DNA from: Hoplostethus atlanticus
Lineage: Eukaryota; Chordata; Actinopteri; Trachichthyiformes; Trachichthyidae
Direction of reading: 5' to 3'
Length of the DNA: 64,000 nt
Assembly: GCA_034670405.1 (NCBI GenBank)
Contig: JAXDDX010000306.1
Location: forward strand, 62,001 to 126,000
The notes below the pieces were generated by a model. The model was not told the DNA's origin and ran no database searches. It saw only the letters and a program-made list of their open reading frames with translations. How positions within the stretch are numbered: the first letter of the stretch is position 1; each line of letters begins with the position of its first letter. The position numbers and the translations under genes are program-made. Positions 1 through 10,679 of this stretch are shown here, piece by piece.

Positions 1-92
1 ATGAAAAAATGTTTGTATGTTGCTAGATAAATGAGGCCCAATGTAGGCTTGTTAATCTGTTTGTAATTGCCTCTGTCTTGCCTGGTCTCTAG

Positions 93-583
93 ATGCGTTT
101 AGATGCAGAGCAGGAAACGGAATGCCAAGCTCTGAAGCAGCAGTTGAAGCAAGAGATGGAGCTTCTGGATGCCTACCAGACCAAAACCAAGTCACAGATG
201 GAAACCCAACATGAGCGAGAGCAGCAGAAGCTTGAGCAGAAGGTCTCCATACGCAGAGCCCACCTTGAACAGAAGGTTGGTTTGAGATTGATGGCATTCT
301 TAAATACATAAAATAAATGTCATACTGTGCCATATTGTATAAAATGACTTCAAGATTGGTAAGTAGGTTGGTGGATGTATAATCTCGTAATGTAATAAAT
401 GATCATCATTTTTGATTATAGATTGAAGAGGAGCTGGCCTCGCTTCAGAAGGAACGTACTGAACGGATCAAGCACCTGTTTGAACGCCAGGAGAGAGAAA
501 TGGATGCTTTTGATGCAGAAAGTGCTAGGCTTGGGTTTGGAAGCTTGGGATCTCTGGACTTCCCCAAAGAGGATGACAGATGA
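93..583 (+). CDS. taok3: TAO kinase 3, last two coding exons (gene runs in from the left)
   Basis: These exons encode the C-terminal tail of the serine/threonine kinase TAOK3 (JIK/DPK), a STE20-family MAP3K acting in p38/JNK stress signalling. Exon A is 93-275, after a tctctag acceptor, and gives 61 codons. Exon B is 422-583, after a gattatag acceptor, and gives 53 codons and TGA at 581-583. The segment is a charged coiled coil ([20 protein letters not shown], then [20 protein letters not shown]). It ends [16 protein letters not shown], matching the TAOK3 tail; TAOK1 and TAOK2 instead continue into long extra C-terminal regions after the corresponding GF motif. The donor after exon A is gttggt, which is weak but correctly placed. 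The kinase domain lies outside the window. The identification is from recognised family sequence, not a search, and which teleost paralogue this is cannot be told. Confidence 0.9.
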
Positions 584-1400
584 AAGTGGATGTATCTTTA
601 GAGGACAGTTGTACGGTACACATGTCCCTGCCCTTTCATGTCCACTTGACCACTGTCACATCCATGGTGACAAAGCTGAATAACTCTCTCTGTCTTGCTT
701 TCTTCTCTCTCAGATATTGCAACTCAGAATCAAGGTGTTATGTGCAATGAGAGCTTATTTTGTGACACTTGAAGGGGGAAAGCAAAACAAAATATTATAC
801 AACATGTCAATAAATCAAACCTAGTCAGTGTAACTCAAAACTTATGTGTTGGAAATAACAACAAATTTAACCACAAAATTCCAACAGACTCTTTCCTCCA
901 TGCCATTTCCTCCTTTTGGTATGAATTGAATAAATACAGGAAATTTTAGTAAAAATGGGCACTTTTATATGTTTAAGTATAAACCCATCAAGTTCATATG
1001 ATGCTTAATGCGTATGTTATATTGAGGGACATTGCCATTGTGGAATGTGAGCTGCGGACTCCCCCGTGGTGTGAAGCTGCTTGGTCAGTTTTATTTTTCT
1101 CAGAATGTGAATAACACTGTATGGGGTCACTGGATGAAGTCAGAGCTTCTTCATTTTTGCAATTTTGTTTTGTCATACTTCCATATTGTGCTTATGCATA
1201 CAGTATACTGTGGTCCTTCACTTTTTTAGGGACTTACCTTTTGTTTGGTATGTAGAATCAATTGGCATTAGTTCTATCAACCACAATTCAAGATTATTGC
1301 ATGCACTTTAAGGACAAATTCAGGTTGTGAAGTGAAGCATGAATCTGTCAGAGATTTTAGCTATTTGTAAATAAAAGTGGTCATAGCATTTGTTCAACAT
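584..1400 (+). other. taok3: Probable 3' UTR of taok3 with several poly(A) signals
   Basis: No coding sequence follows the TGA at 581-583. AATAAA hexamers occur at 809-814, 929-934 and 1370-1375, and any of them could set the transcript end. The end is inferred; RNA 3'-end data would decide it. Confidence 0.4.
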
Positions 1401-3362
1401 TGTTTTAAGCCTATGGATACTGGACATGAGCGCCATATTTGATATGATAATTTCACAAATGCCTTTATTTAAGTTGTGCCTATGAAGCAGATTTTAGTTA
1501 TTTTGGTTAGTTTTTTATGTCTATATTTTGTTTAACAAGGCCGGCAGCATTTTGTGTTCCATCTAAATTTGTGAATCATTTAATGTTCACTAATCAAAGG
1601 TCTTGTAAAGGAAAATGGTGAGAATTGTGCTGTATAACTTTTGATATGAATATTTGTACATGAGAATATAGCTAGAAATACAGAGACACTGGTCTATTAC
1701 TGATAATAGAGCTTAATATAATGATACAAATTTTGCTTCATTTTTGTTTTGTTACAGAGATATGGCCATACAATAGCTCAATATATTGCTAAGTCAAACC
1801 ACTAGACTATCAGATTGTATAAATGCTGTTAAATGGAATCACAGACTTCCTATTAATGTACAGATCTTTTTAAGATCTGTGGTTAAACAAAAGTTAACCT
1901 AACAAGCGGTTGGCCTGGGTTGCATTCGAGTAATTAGTGTCTAGTGACCAGATTTACATATGATTTGCAGTGTTCATTATTGTCATTGAACAGGTTGCAC
2001 AATGTTTCCATTATACTGAATGGAAAGATAATTGTTTGGTGCTTAATTTCTAATACCACCTTTAGCCTTTGTAGTTTTTTGTCTTGGAGAGAAGACTGGA
2101 TTTTACAAAATGTAAAAGTGAAGCATTTTGGAAATTAAGTTTTTCAAACACTCATGTGACATATTTTAGAGTACCCCATGCAATGAAACCCTCTAAAAAT
2201 GAAGTATATGTATGAAAAAAATAAATACTATTTTATCACGGGTCAGTTTGAAACATTGTTTAATGTGGTGGTCTTGAATGCAACCTTGTTACCTTTGACA
2301 GGAGCCTCTTTACCTGCTATTTCAGAGCAAGAACTTGTATCAGTGTTCAGCCATGCTCCTCATAGGGGTGAGAGTAAGGATAAACTGTCTCTTGAACTGA
2401 AAATTTAAGACTAGAGGGATGTAATGAAATTCACAAAACATAAAGAAGTTAGTATTTTTTGTTACTTGAAGTAGAATTTCTGAAGGTGATAGAAACCAAA
2501 CCCTCTCCACTTATGTCACCATACCCATCTGGGGTAGGGAGAAGCCTAAATTCTGAAATTAATTCTATATTTACTCCCTAGACCAGAACTGAACTGAAGT
2601 TGAATGGCTCCTCTAGATTTTTCAAACTTTCAAACTTTCTGAAATGTTCTCATATGCAGTATGGCCTTTTGTCTGGTCACATGTAACTGAAGATTTGTGG
2701 ACCAATGGTTCCATGATAGTGCTATTGGGGTGCTTCAGTGTCTTGAAAATGGTCTGCTTGAGATTGGTTCAGAACTGTTACTGAACCTAACAATTTGTGT
2801 GAATTTAAGTTACTAGAAAGATGTATTTAGCTAGGATAAAGGGGACTTTCCTAAACAACCCCATTCACCATTTCCTGTGCAGTTCAAAGACAAAATAAAC
2901 GAGATTCTGTTGAAAAAGGTGTCTTGATCTACATCCTGCATCATATGACAGTGCAATTCTCATTGTTCATGGTTGAATTTTAGCCTTATTATATGGCTCA
3001 GGTCTGCTCACCTTTGGTTTTCTTCAGTAAAGTATACCTACCACACCATATCAAATATATGCTATTTTTGTTTGAATTTAGGTTGCATGCATACATACAG
3101 GACAAAGATAACTTGTGAAAACCAAAACTTGAAAGGGAAGCGTTTTCAGTAAATCTCCCTGCTGCACAGTAGTTGTGAGGGAAGTTACATTACTATGCTT
3201 CCTGTGTGTCCTCGATGTCCTGAGGTCTCAAAAAACTGTAAACTGCTTGTTTTGGGTGTTGATTAGGGGCTTTTCTGCTATACCTGTGTATATTGGCAGG
3301 AATTCAACTGTAAGTTCCTTGAATTGTTGACAGTCTGTGGCACCATCTGCAGCAGTTGCCTA

Positions 3363-3436
3363 CCTCACCAAAACTCCTCTACCATCCCCGGGGCTTTCCA
3401 GTTGCCCCAGGGGACGGTACAGGGCTTGTGGTGAGG
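3363..3436. other. 74-nt GC-rich imperfect hairpin, pre-miRNA-like in size
   Basis: The left arm begins CCTCACCA and the right arm ends TGGTGAGG. The inner halves ATCCCC-GGGGC and GCCCCAGGGGA also pair, round a loop of about 9 nt (tttccagtt). By hand I count about 28 pairs, including one G-T, with four mismatches and one bulge. The arms are much more GC-rich than the surroundings. It could be a small-RNA precursor, a short MITE or chance. Confidence 0.35.
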
Positions 3437-3773
3437 GTGGTCAACTTTTAAAATGAGATAATGCTGACGTGGTTGTGGTACGTTGAGTTCCCCCTGACTT
3501 TTCTCAGGTAGTCAGTGGTTTGATGGCAACATTGTATCTAGTGTGAATGCTTGATATCAAAACACAATCACCATGAAAAATTTAAACATGGACAAAATGA
3601 TTAGTGAGCTGTTTCAGCTCTACAATGCAAAGTTGATCTGTTGCTCCCACACATAGTAAAATAGAGGCAACAGTCTTCCATTTAGTCTGACCTTTCATTA
3701 ACCCATATTTTAGCTAAACACATCAGAATGCGTCACAGTCTTTAAGCAGAAGTGAACAAACGTGTCAAATCAT

Positions 3774-3815
<42 letters not shown>

Positions 3816-3851
3816 CGATGATGATGATGATGATGACGATGATGATGATGA
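3774..3851. repeat. (GAT)n trinucleotide microsatellite
   Basis: About 26 GAT/ATG units in register with two GAC interruptions. Confidence 0.95.
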
Positions 3852-4944
3852 GCACATCCACCCAGTAGGCTATGTCAGAGTAGAAGTCTAAACTTGTGGT
3901 GTGATGATGTTGTCATATTGCCTACATTCGGTAAGCAGACCCACCCTTTACGCATTTGTAAAAGTCTCTGATTGAGAAATGCCTTTCCTGTGAACTTGCC
4001 AGCTTCCTGACCACATGAAAGTGTTTTCACGAGTCTTCATGAGTTTCATGAGAATAAGCAGTTGTAACAGTTACAATGAGATGATAATAAGAAAATAGCG
4101 ATTCTTCAGGAATGTTTATAAAATCATGAAGTATGTCAGAGATCTAGAAGGTGGCTATAAGAGTGTTTTCAATATGAATGATGGTTTCTTAAAGAATTCC
4201 TCAGGGGTGTTTTTTTGGAAACTCTCAACCTATGAACTATGAACCCAATTGTACTTTAGAAATGCTTCTCTGAATAAGAAATTACATATTTGTGCCATTT
4301 TTATATCATTTTCAACTATTAAATTAATTTCCTCAAGAGCCGTCTTTGTATGTTTTGATCATATTAGGGTAAACACTGAGGGTTCACCAGGTGATTTTTA
4401 AACCAGTAAAATATTTAAAGAACATTTAAATAACCACATAAGTCATATTTGATCATTTTCATTCTCAAAGTATGCCTCTAGTTTCAATTTAACAAACCCT
4501 AAAGTTTCCATTTCATACAGTAGAAAGTAGTGGGACTAAATGAGAAACATTATCATCATGCTGCTTTGTGCACTGTAGTGAACTCACTTTTACTTTCTTG
4601 CCACTAACAGCTCAGTGTCTCTTTCATGCTCTCTAGCGGGCAACACAACAGCCTCTCAGGATGCCCTTAGTCAATAATCATCTGCATGCATTTCTGACTT
4701 CTTTGTGTAATTCACTATAGTAATTTCCCTCAGGTAATTTAAATGTACCAGATAAGTATATATTTTTCTTTGCACAAATAAATAGTAAGTAATAAATGAT
4801 AATACAAATATTTTGTGTTATGTTATCATACTTATGCTATTAATTAAACTTTTTCTCCTTGAACACAGTAGGGGATGTAGGGCATACTTGTTTAATAAAA
4901 GGAGAGATGGAAGGGGAAAAAAAACATCTGATAAAAGGAGGAAA

Positions 4945-4953
4945 TTCTGGGAA
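4945..4953. promoter_or_regulatory. STAT-type (GAS) site upstream of the cytokine gene
   Basis: TTCTGGGAA matches the STAT consensus TTCN3GAA exactly and lies about 170 bp before the proposed start codon. A TTTTAAAA stretch near 5014-5021 could serve as a TATA-like element. Function is inferred from position and from the common use of STAT sites in cytokine promoters. Confidence 0.35.
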
Positions 4954-5123
4954 ATTTGGTTGCCTCACAAAGTGCACGTCATTTCCTCCTATGACAAATG
5001 TGTGGTTTCAGTCTTTTAAAAAACGTTTTTAAGCAGTGTGATTATGACAAGTCTGTACAATTGGCCTCTGACAGTGTGTGGGGATTGAATGGTCATGTAA
5101 AGAATATGTATTTTCAACAGTCA

Positions 5124-6480
5124 ATGGAACCAGCAATAAGTAAGTCATATTACATCTACATTATCATTATATTTCATTTTTTAAAATATAAGTTATCATA
5201 TCAAATGTATTTTTTATATTTTCCCTCCATTATGTCTACGTGTTATTATGGCTATTTTCAATGCCTCATACACAGCTGTTGTGTCAGACTGCATCCAACA
5301 ATATGTTAGTGCTACACCTTTTCTGAACTTCTGCCTTGTTTAACTTTGTTCCACCACAATGCAGTAAAATTGGTTTTTAAACTGTAATGAAAATGGCACC
5401 CATTGTAATGAAAAATATTGTAAAATACATTGTAATTATATAGATTTACAGTGTCTAGTGGTATCTGTGTATCTGTACATACTGTAACTTCATGATTGTA
5501 TAGAGTGTGTGGACTGACAATGTAGAATAGAACAGAATTATTAAATACCTGGTGTCCACTTCTCATCTTCTGTTTCATATAATGTAATATTGGCTGAATG
5601 TTTGCCAGTTGAAGCATCCCCATTTCTGTCCAAGTTCCCTTCATTGATGTGATGTATATGGTAACCTTAACTGACTAGAACCTCTCTCCTCAGCATTACT
5701 TTCCCTTCTGTTGGTTATGGCTGTTGATTCAACAAGAACTGTCACACGATGCAGAAACCAACAGTGTGGGAATTCTCTGCAACAGACATTGAAGCTAACC
5801 AGACTCATACATAAGGAATCTGTTGATCTAATCAGAATATATGTGAGTACAATTACAGAAATGCAGTATCTTATTTTGCTGTGTTAAATTCTCATGCAAT
5901 ATGACTTCAAAATCTTTTAAATATTTTACAATTTCTACTAATGCTGACTGTTGATGTCTCTCTTTAAGTGTGCAGCTTAATCAGGGTCTGATATTATTTT
6001 ATCCTTTTTTTGCAGAAGGTCAGCCAAGGCGACATGTCAGAGCTTTTCTGCAAGACTTCAATTAACAATGTCCCTGACCCCAATATCTCTGGCCTAGACC
6101 CATCAGAGAGGATAGTAAGCATCTACATACATCTTCAAGCTTTCTTCCCACATCTTAAAAGGGTATATGAGCAGCAGACAGACTTACAGTTACCCCCAAA
6201 CGCACTGCTGACTGAGCTAAGCAATGTCAGTAATCGCAGCATCAGCCTGGCTGCTCTAGTAAACTGCATTCATCAGAGCCTCTTCCCAAACCTGCCTGTA
6301 CCAGAACCAGCAGCGGGGCCAACTTCACTACCTCCATCTCAGAATACCTTCCAGCAGAAGGTCTATGGCTGTGTGGTCCTGAAGACATACAAGGAGTTGC
6401 TATCAAATGTTGCCAGAGAACTGAGGACTCTTAAAAGCCAGGTGTGCAGAAAGAGGACACAAATGAATGTAGTCTTTTGA
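5124..6480 (+). CDS. lif: IL-6-family cytokine, LIF/M17-like, complete in three coding exons
   Basis: Exon 1 is 5124-5139 (16 bp, ATG then five codons, donor A|gtaagt). Exon 2 is 5694-5842 (acceptor ctctcctcag, donor gtgagt). Exon 3 is 6016-6480 (acceptor tttttttgcag, stop TGA). The phases agree, giving 209 residues. Residues 1-18 (MEPAITLLSLLLVMAVDS) form a signal peptide, so the product is secreted. Six cysteines (25, 30, 67, 139, 174, 199) and the helix-rich layout fit the LIF/CNTF branch of four-helix cytokines. LIF-type genes likewise have a tiny phase-1 first exon. Recognisable blocks include SQGDMSELFCK, LPVPEPAAGP and FQQKVYGCVVL. Sequons lie at N78, N125 and N128. Expected receptors are gp130/LIFR-type, from family knowledge. 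It could be named m17 rather than lif. Exon 1 is the least certain part. Confidence 0.82.
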
Positions 6481-6611
6481 GGATGACCAAAGGCTGGCCT
6501 TACACATTTTCATCAGCACTTGTGCACACTGGGTTGCTAAATGAAGACTTAAAAGGATAAGTCAGAATCAAGGTGGCTGGTACATCAATAATTTTCTTTA
6601 TTGGAGTCTCT

Positions 6612-6632
6612 ATTTATCATATTTATTATTTA
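6612..6632 (+). promoter_or_regulatory. AU-rich element in the cytokine 3' UTR
   Basis: Three ATTTA pentamers lie at 6612-6616, 6621-6625 and 6628-6632, about 130 bp after the stop codon. Clustered ATTTA motifs are classical instability signals of cytokine mRNAs. No AATAAA is obvious nearby; an ATTAAA lies at 7420-7425. That the motifs are transcribed is inferred. Confidence 0.45.
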
Positions 6633-6639
6633 TTTTCAT

Positions 6640-7650
6640 GTATGTTTCTGATAGAAGAATACCTTGTATAGTGCAAGATTGTATAGCTATTTCAATAATA
6701 TTTCTGTCCAAGTTAATATGGTCTAATATGTTATTTACGGTCCAATACACTGTTGATGAAAGCTTACTTCCTGTATAAAGAATAATCCAAAACACACTTA
6801 TTATGTGTAAATCATTCATTTTCTTTCACTTCTTTGTGTGGTCGTATCAATAATGTATGTATTCAGCCGCATGTCAGTGTCCTGCAAAAACAAAAAAAAC
6901 AAAATAATTGACATATTATGTTGCATTTTCATTTGGCTTAATCCCATAATCATAAATATCTATTTCTACACATTTGGCAATGCTCTCTGTTGAATACAGT
7001 ACTAAGAATACATAGATAAGAAGATTTTAGAACCAACACAGTTTTAGCTAGAAGCATCATAAGCTGTGTACTGCAGAGGCGGTCCCAACATGAGAAGTTA
7101 AAAGTAAATCAGGAAGCTGTTGAGACGCTGACTATGTGATATCAGCTCACAGTGACGCATGTCTTGAAGACAAGGCTGCATCAGATAGGAAAGACTTTGT
7201 GAAACGGGCGGGCTGTCTGGTCAGTCACAAGGTGTGGGTGTGTATGGGTCAGATAACTTATGTGTAAAAAGCGTATGGTGTTTCTGCGTGGATCTGCATG
7301 CAGATGCAAGTATGTGTAAGGGTGGGGTGGGGAAGACTGAGGAGAAATTCAGATTGTCCATCAAAACAATGCAAGGGTTATCCCCAGACACTGACTGCAA
7401 ATATATTGTTTCCGTAATTATTAAAAATTAATCATCAAATCATTCAAAGTGTTTCTGTTGAAATGAAGTAGTGCAAACATATCTTGTTTAACTTTCCTCA
7501 GGTCACAAGGCTTCAGAAAACTGGAAGTTGATGTGGATTGACTCTGGGTCATGCATCAAGTTCCCTGTTATAACTCCCTGTTTTATTTAAAGCAGAAACA
7601 GAGAGGGTATTTCAGGGCAACAGTGATTCTCGAGTCTACATTAATCATTC
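6640..7650. other. Distal 3' UTR or intergenic sequence
   Basis: No coding sequence or known repeat is visible. It could be partly the long 3' UTR of the cytokine gene. Confidence 0.4.
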
Positions 7651-7654
7651 CTTT

Positions 7655-7975
7655 TCACTACCCGCTTTATCCTATTCAGGGTGATGGGCTGAAGCCTATT
7701 CCAGCATGCATTGGGTCAAAGGCAGGGAGACACCCTGGACAGGTCACTAGTCCATCATAGGGCTAACACAGATACACAGACAATCACTCACAGCTATGTG
7801 CAAGTCTTCAATGTCTTTGGAATGTGTGAAGAAAACTGGAGCATCCGGAGGAAACCCACATACAAGGGTAGAACATGCAAACTCCACACAAAAAGGGCCA
7901 GGGGCTGGGAACCGAACCCAGGTCTTTCTTGCTGTGAGGCAACAGTGCTAACCACTACGTCACCATGCTGCCCCA
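7655..7975. repeat. Dispersed teleost interspersed repeat (probable LINE/SINE 3' piece)
   Basis: The sequence runs through blocks I recognise as a very common fish repeat: 'acccgctttatcctattcag', 'agacaccctggacaggtc', 'gaggaaacccacatacaa', 'gaacatgcaaactccacaca', 'gaaccgaacccagg' and 'gtgctaaccactacgtcacc'. Repeat class is not certain from memory. Open frames on both strands here are by-products. Confidence 0.7.
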
Positions 7976-10237
7976 ATCTACATTATAATGAATTAAAATG
8001 CAAGGGTGGGATGTAAGTGGCGGGTATACACAGAAATATTAATAATGTGGAGTCCTCCTTGATGTTCCTAATATTTAGATAGATATAACATTAAAAATAG
8101 ACAGCAAAGGTGTGAATGTGACAGAAAAGCTTGAGTTAAATACTCATGCAGTCACAGTCTACATCAAGCACTCTAATCTACTCAACCACTAGACAATGTA
8201 AAATTACATTTCTGAACCATTGTTATCCAATCCAACAGTCAAGGATTTTAGCCATTAAAAACACAACAGAAACTGTTTTACTGTGATATAGTGCACATAA
8301 CTGACACTGCATCCTGGTAATGGTACCACTGCATTTACAACATTTCTCTAATGAAGCAAAGAAAGATGGCCTGTGTTCCTCACACAACCTGAATGCACAA
8401 TGCACAATCTGATGTATGACAATGAACAAAAGTATTTGCAATGATGGAATACTCGTGCAGACATGAATTGGACTTGGTTGAGAAACTTTTGGGACTTGGA
8501 ATTGTTTGGATCATTGGATCACAATGACAATGCTTATGACAATTATAACTCTGAACCACAATTACATTTTATATTTTATTGCAAAAGCAATAAAAAAAAT
8601 GGATTGCCTAAACCAAATGTGTATGATGTAATCTACAATAGATTGTATGGGGGGTGACACATCTAATCATTTAAATTGATGAGCACCTGCAAAGAAATAA
8701 TCAAAATGTACTGTGTTGAAAAGCATTGTATTATACAATTCTTAATCTCTGAAATACTATACTAAAAAAACATCAAATGAATGAATCAAGTTATTTTACA
8801 TGCGTTACACATCTTGGTCTCTGGAGGGCAGCATACACCAATAACTGACTACATTTATTATAGCCTTAGAAGTACAAATACATCAGCTACAGAAGAACAG
8901 CTGGTATCTTTGCAAATTGTAGAAATTCTAATGTCTGGCATTCACAGAAAATGTTAAAGGTTGCTGCAGGGTATGAAGCGTTACCGTGAGTTCACACAGC
9001 GAGCAACTTGGTTGATGGGTCACTATTCCGTAGTGGTCTCCTGCAAATCATGTATTTTTTGCTGCTCTGGTATTGCATTTCATAACGTTACATCACTTTA
9101 ACACAGCTAGTAGCATTAATCAAAAATACACAGAAAAAAATCATTACTTCAGAGCTAAGCACCAACACCAATAATAAATGCAAGCATTTTCAAAGCATTT
9201 TATTGAAGCTTTTTATGTTGTACTCTGTAAAAAATAAGTTATAGAGAACTAGGGAGCTGTAAGGCTGTAATCAAATTCTCATCCATTTTTCATTTGCCAG
9301 GTGGAACTATTGTTCATGGAACAAAATCATATTGGTAGGGAAACAATTAGTAGCTGAGTAGCTGTTGAAAAAAGTTCTGTTGTGGCAAACTTTTCTCGGC
9401 CAACAAGCTTGTTTGACCCTCTACACATCAGCTGAGTTTTCCTGGTTGGTTAGCTCTATAGGGAATTAATGGACTTCCTTCTCATGTTCTTTGTTGATTG
9501 TGTTGCTTGCTATATTAAACATTATTTTTAATTTTTTCAGCACCAAACACAAAATGTAAAGGGCCTGGGTCTGTACAGTAACACTACATAATATTTATAA
9601 AGGGAATGCATTTAGCAGTGAGCACTAATAATCAGGATTGCCACATTCTCCAATACATCACCCCCTTTTATTTACTAATTCTATTCTTAAAACAATATTT
9701 GAACAAAAATGCTTTAAGTGCAAACTTCATACCTGTCTTTTAAGGAATAGTGTTGTACCTATTTTTCACTTGTCACGGTTTCACAGAGTGAAAAAATGAC
9801 TTCTTTGAGTTGTTCATGTCCCCAAACACAAGGTATTCCAAGGAAATGATACACCACAGATCAAACAATTTGCACTCAGAGCAGCCCAAAATAATTTTCT
9901 CCATTCTTCCTAAATGCCTTGTATAGGGTAGATTGGCATTTCTTAGCAAGCTCATGTTTACAAAGTCGTGTTAGTTTAGACAGTAGTTAGTTTCTGTTTT
10001 TCCTGACCCCTCTCCTCAAATATTACGTAAGCAGATGCTGCCTATGAACACTTGGCCAGCACTAACACCACTGAGATGCCTATTCTCACTCCTTTCTTTT
10101 TACACATCATGAACTGAGCTCAGATTTCTGTTTCATGGGGTCTTTAACTGCAAATGTAGTGTGCAGCTCATGCAACCCTTTAAATATGTTGTAAAGTTGC
10201 TAAGATGGATGAATGAAGGGCATATCTAGTTATTGCC
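7976..10237. other. Intergenic stretch between the convergent cytokine and tesc genes
   Basis: AT-rich, with short unconvincing open frames. No exon, RNA gene or recognisable repeat found. Confidence 0.5.
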
Positions 10238-10243
10238 TTTATT
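10238..10243 (-). other. tesc: Candidate poly(A) signal of tesc
   Basis: AATAAA on the minus strand about 440 bp beyond the tesc stop codon. It would give a 3' UTR of ordinary length. Confidence 0.35.
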
Positions 10244-10679
10244 TATTATATCAATACAAAACTTTTTTTTTAAGACATAACTATATACATCCCTGATTAT
10301 TGAAGTGTTTAATGTCATTAACATTCTCATAGGATCTTTGAGCATCCATATTTGCATGCACAGAGCCATACTGTCTGTTATTCAGGACCTGGATACTTGA
10401 TTATTGCTTTATGCAACTACTGGCAGATTGTTATTGAACAGATTATTGCATACAATTTCTTATATTATTCAATACAAAATGATCATGCTAAATCCACAAT
10501 ATACATAATTAAAATCTTTGTATTTGCATAGTTATCCAAACATATGTATATATACACACACACACACAATAGATGCAAGAAAACCTGGCACGAGAGGCAA
10601 CTAGATAGCAAAAGAAGTAGTAAAACCATAAATATGCACTCCCAGGATCCATTCAAAATCACTGCATAAATGTATGAGC

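Larger units (their letters stand above)
1400..4900. other. Intergenic stretch between taok3 and the cytokine gene
   Basis: This is AT-rich sequence with only short chance open frames and no recognisable protein similarity. It contains the hairpin at 3363-3436 and the GAT microsatellite at 3774-3851, listed separately. I see nothing else in it. Confidence 0.5.

Noticed and set aside
3774-3851. GAT array as a possible poly-Asp coding region
   Set aside because: No open frame extends through it; it is a microsatellite.
7711-8016. Overlapping frames on both strands
   Set aside because: They lie in a common fish interspersed repeat.
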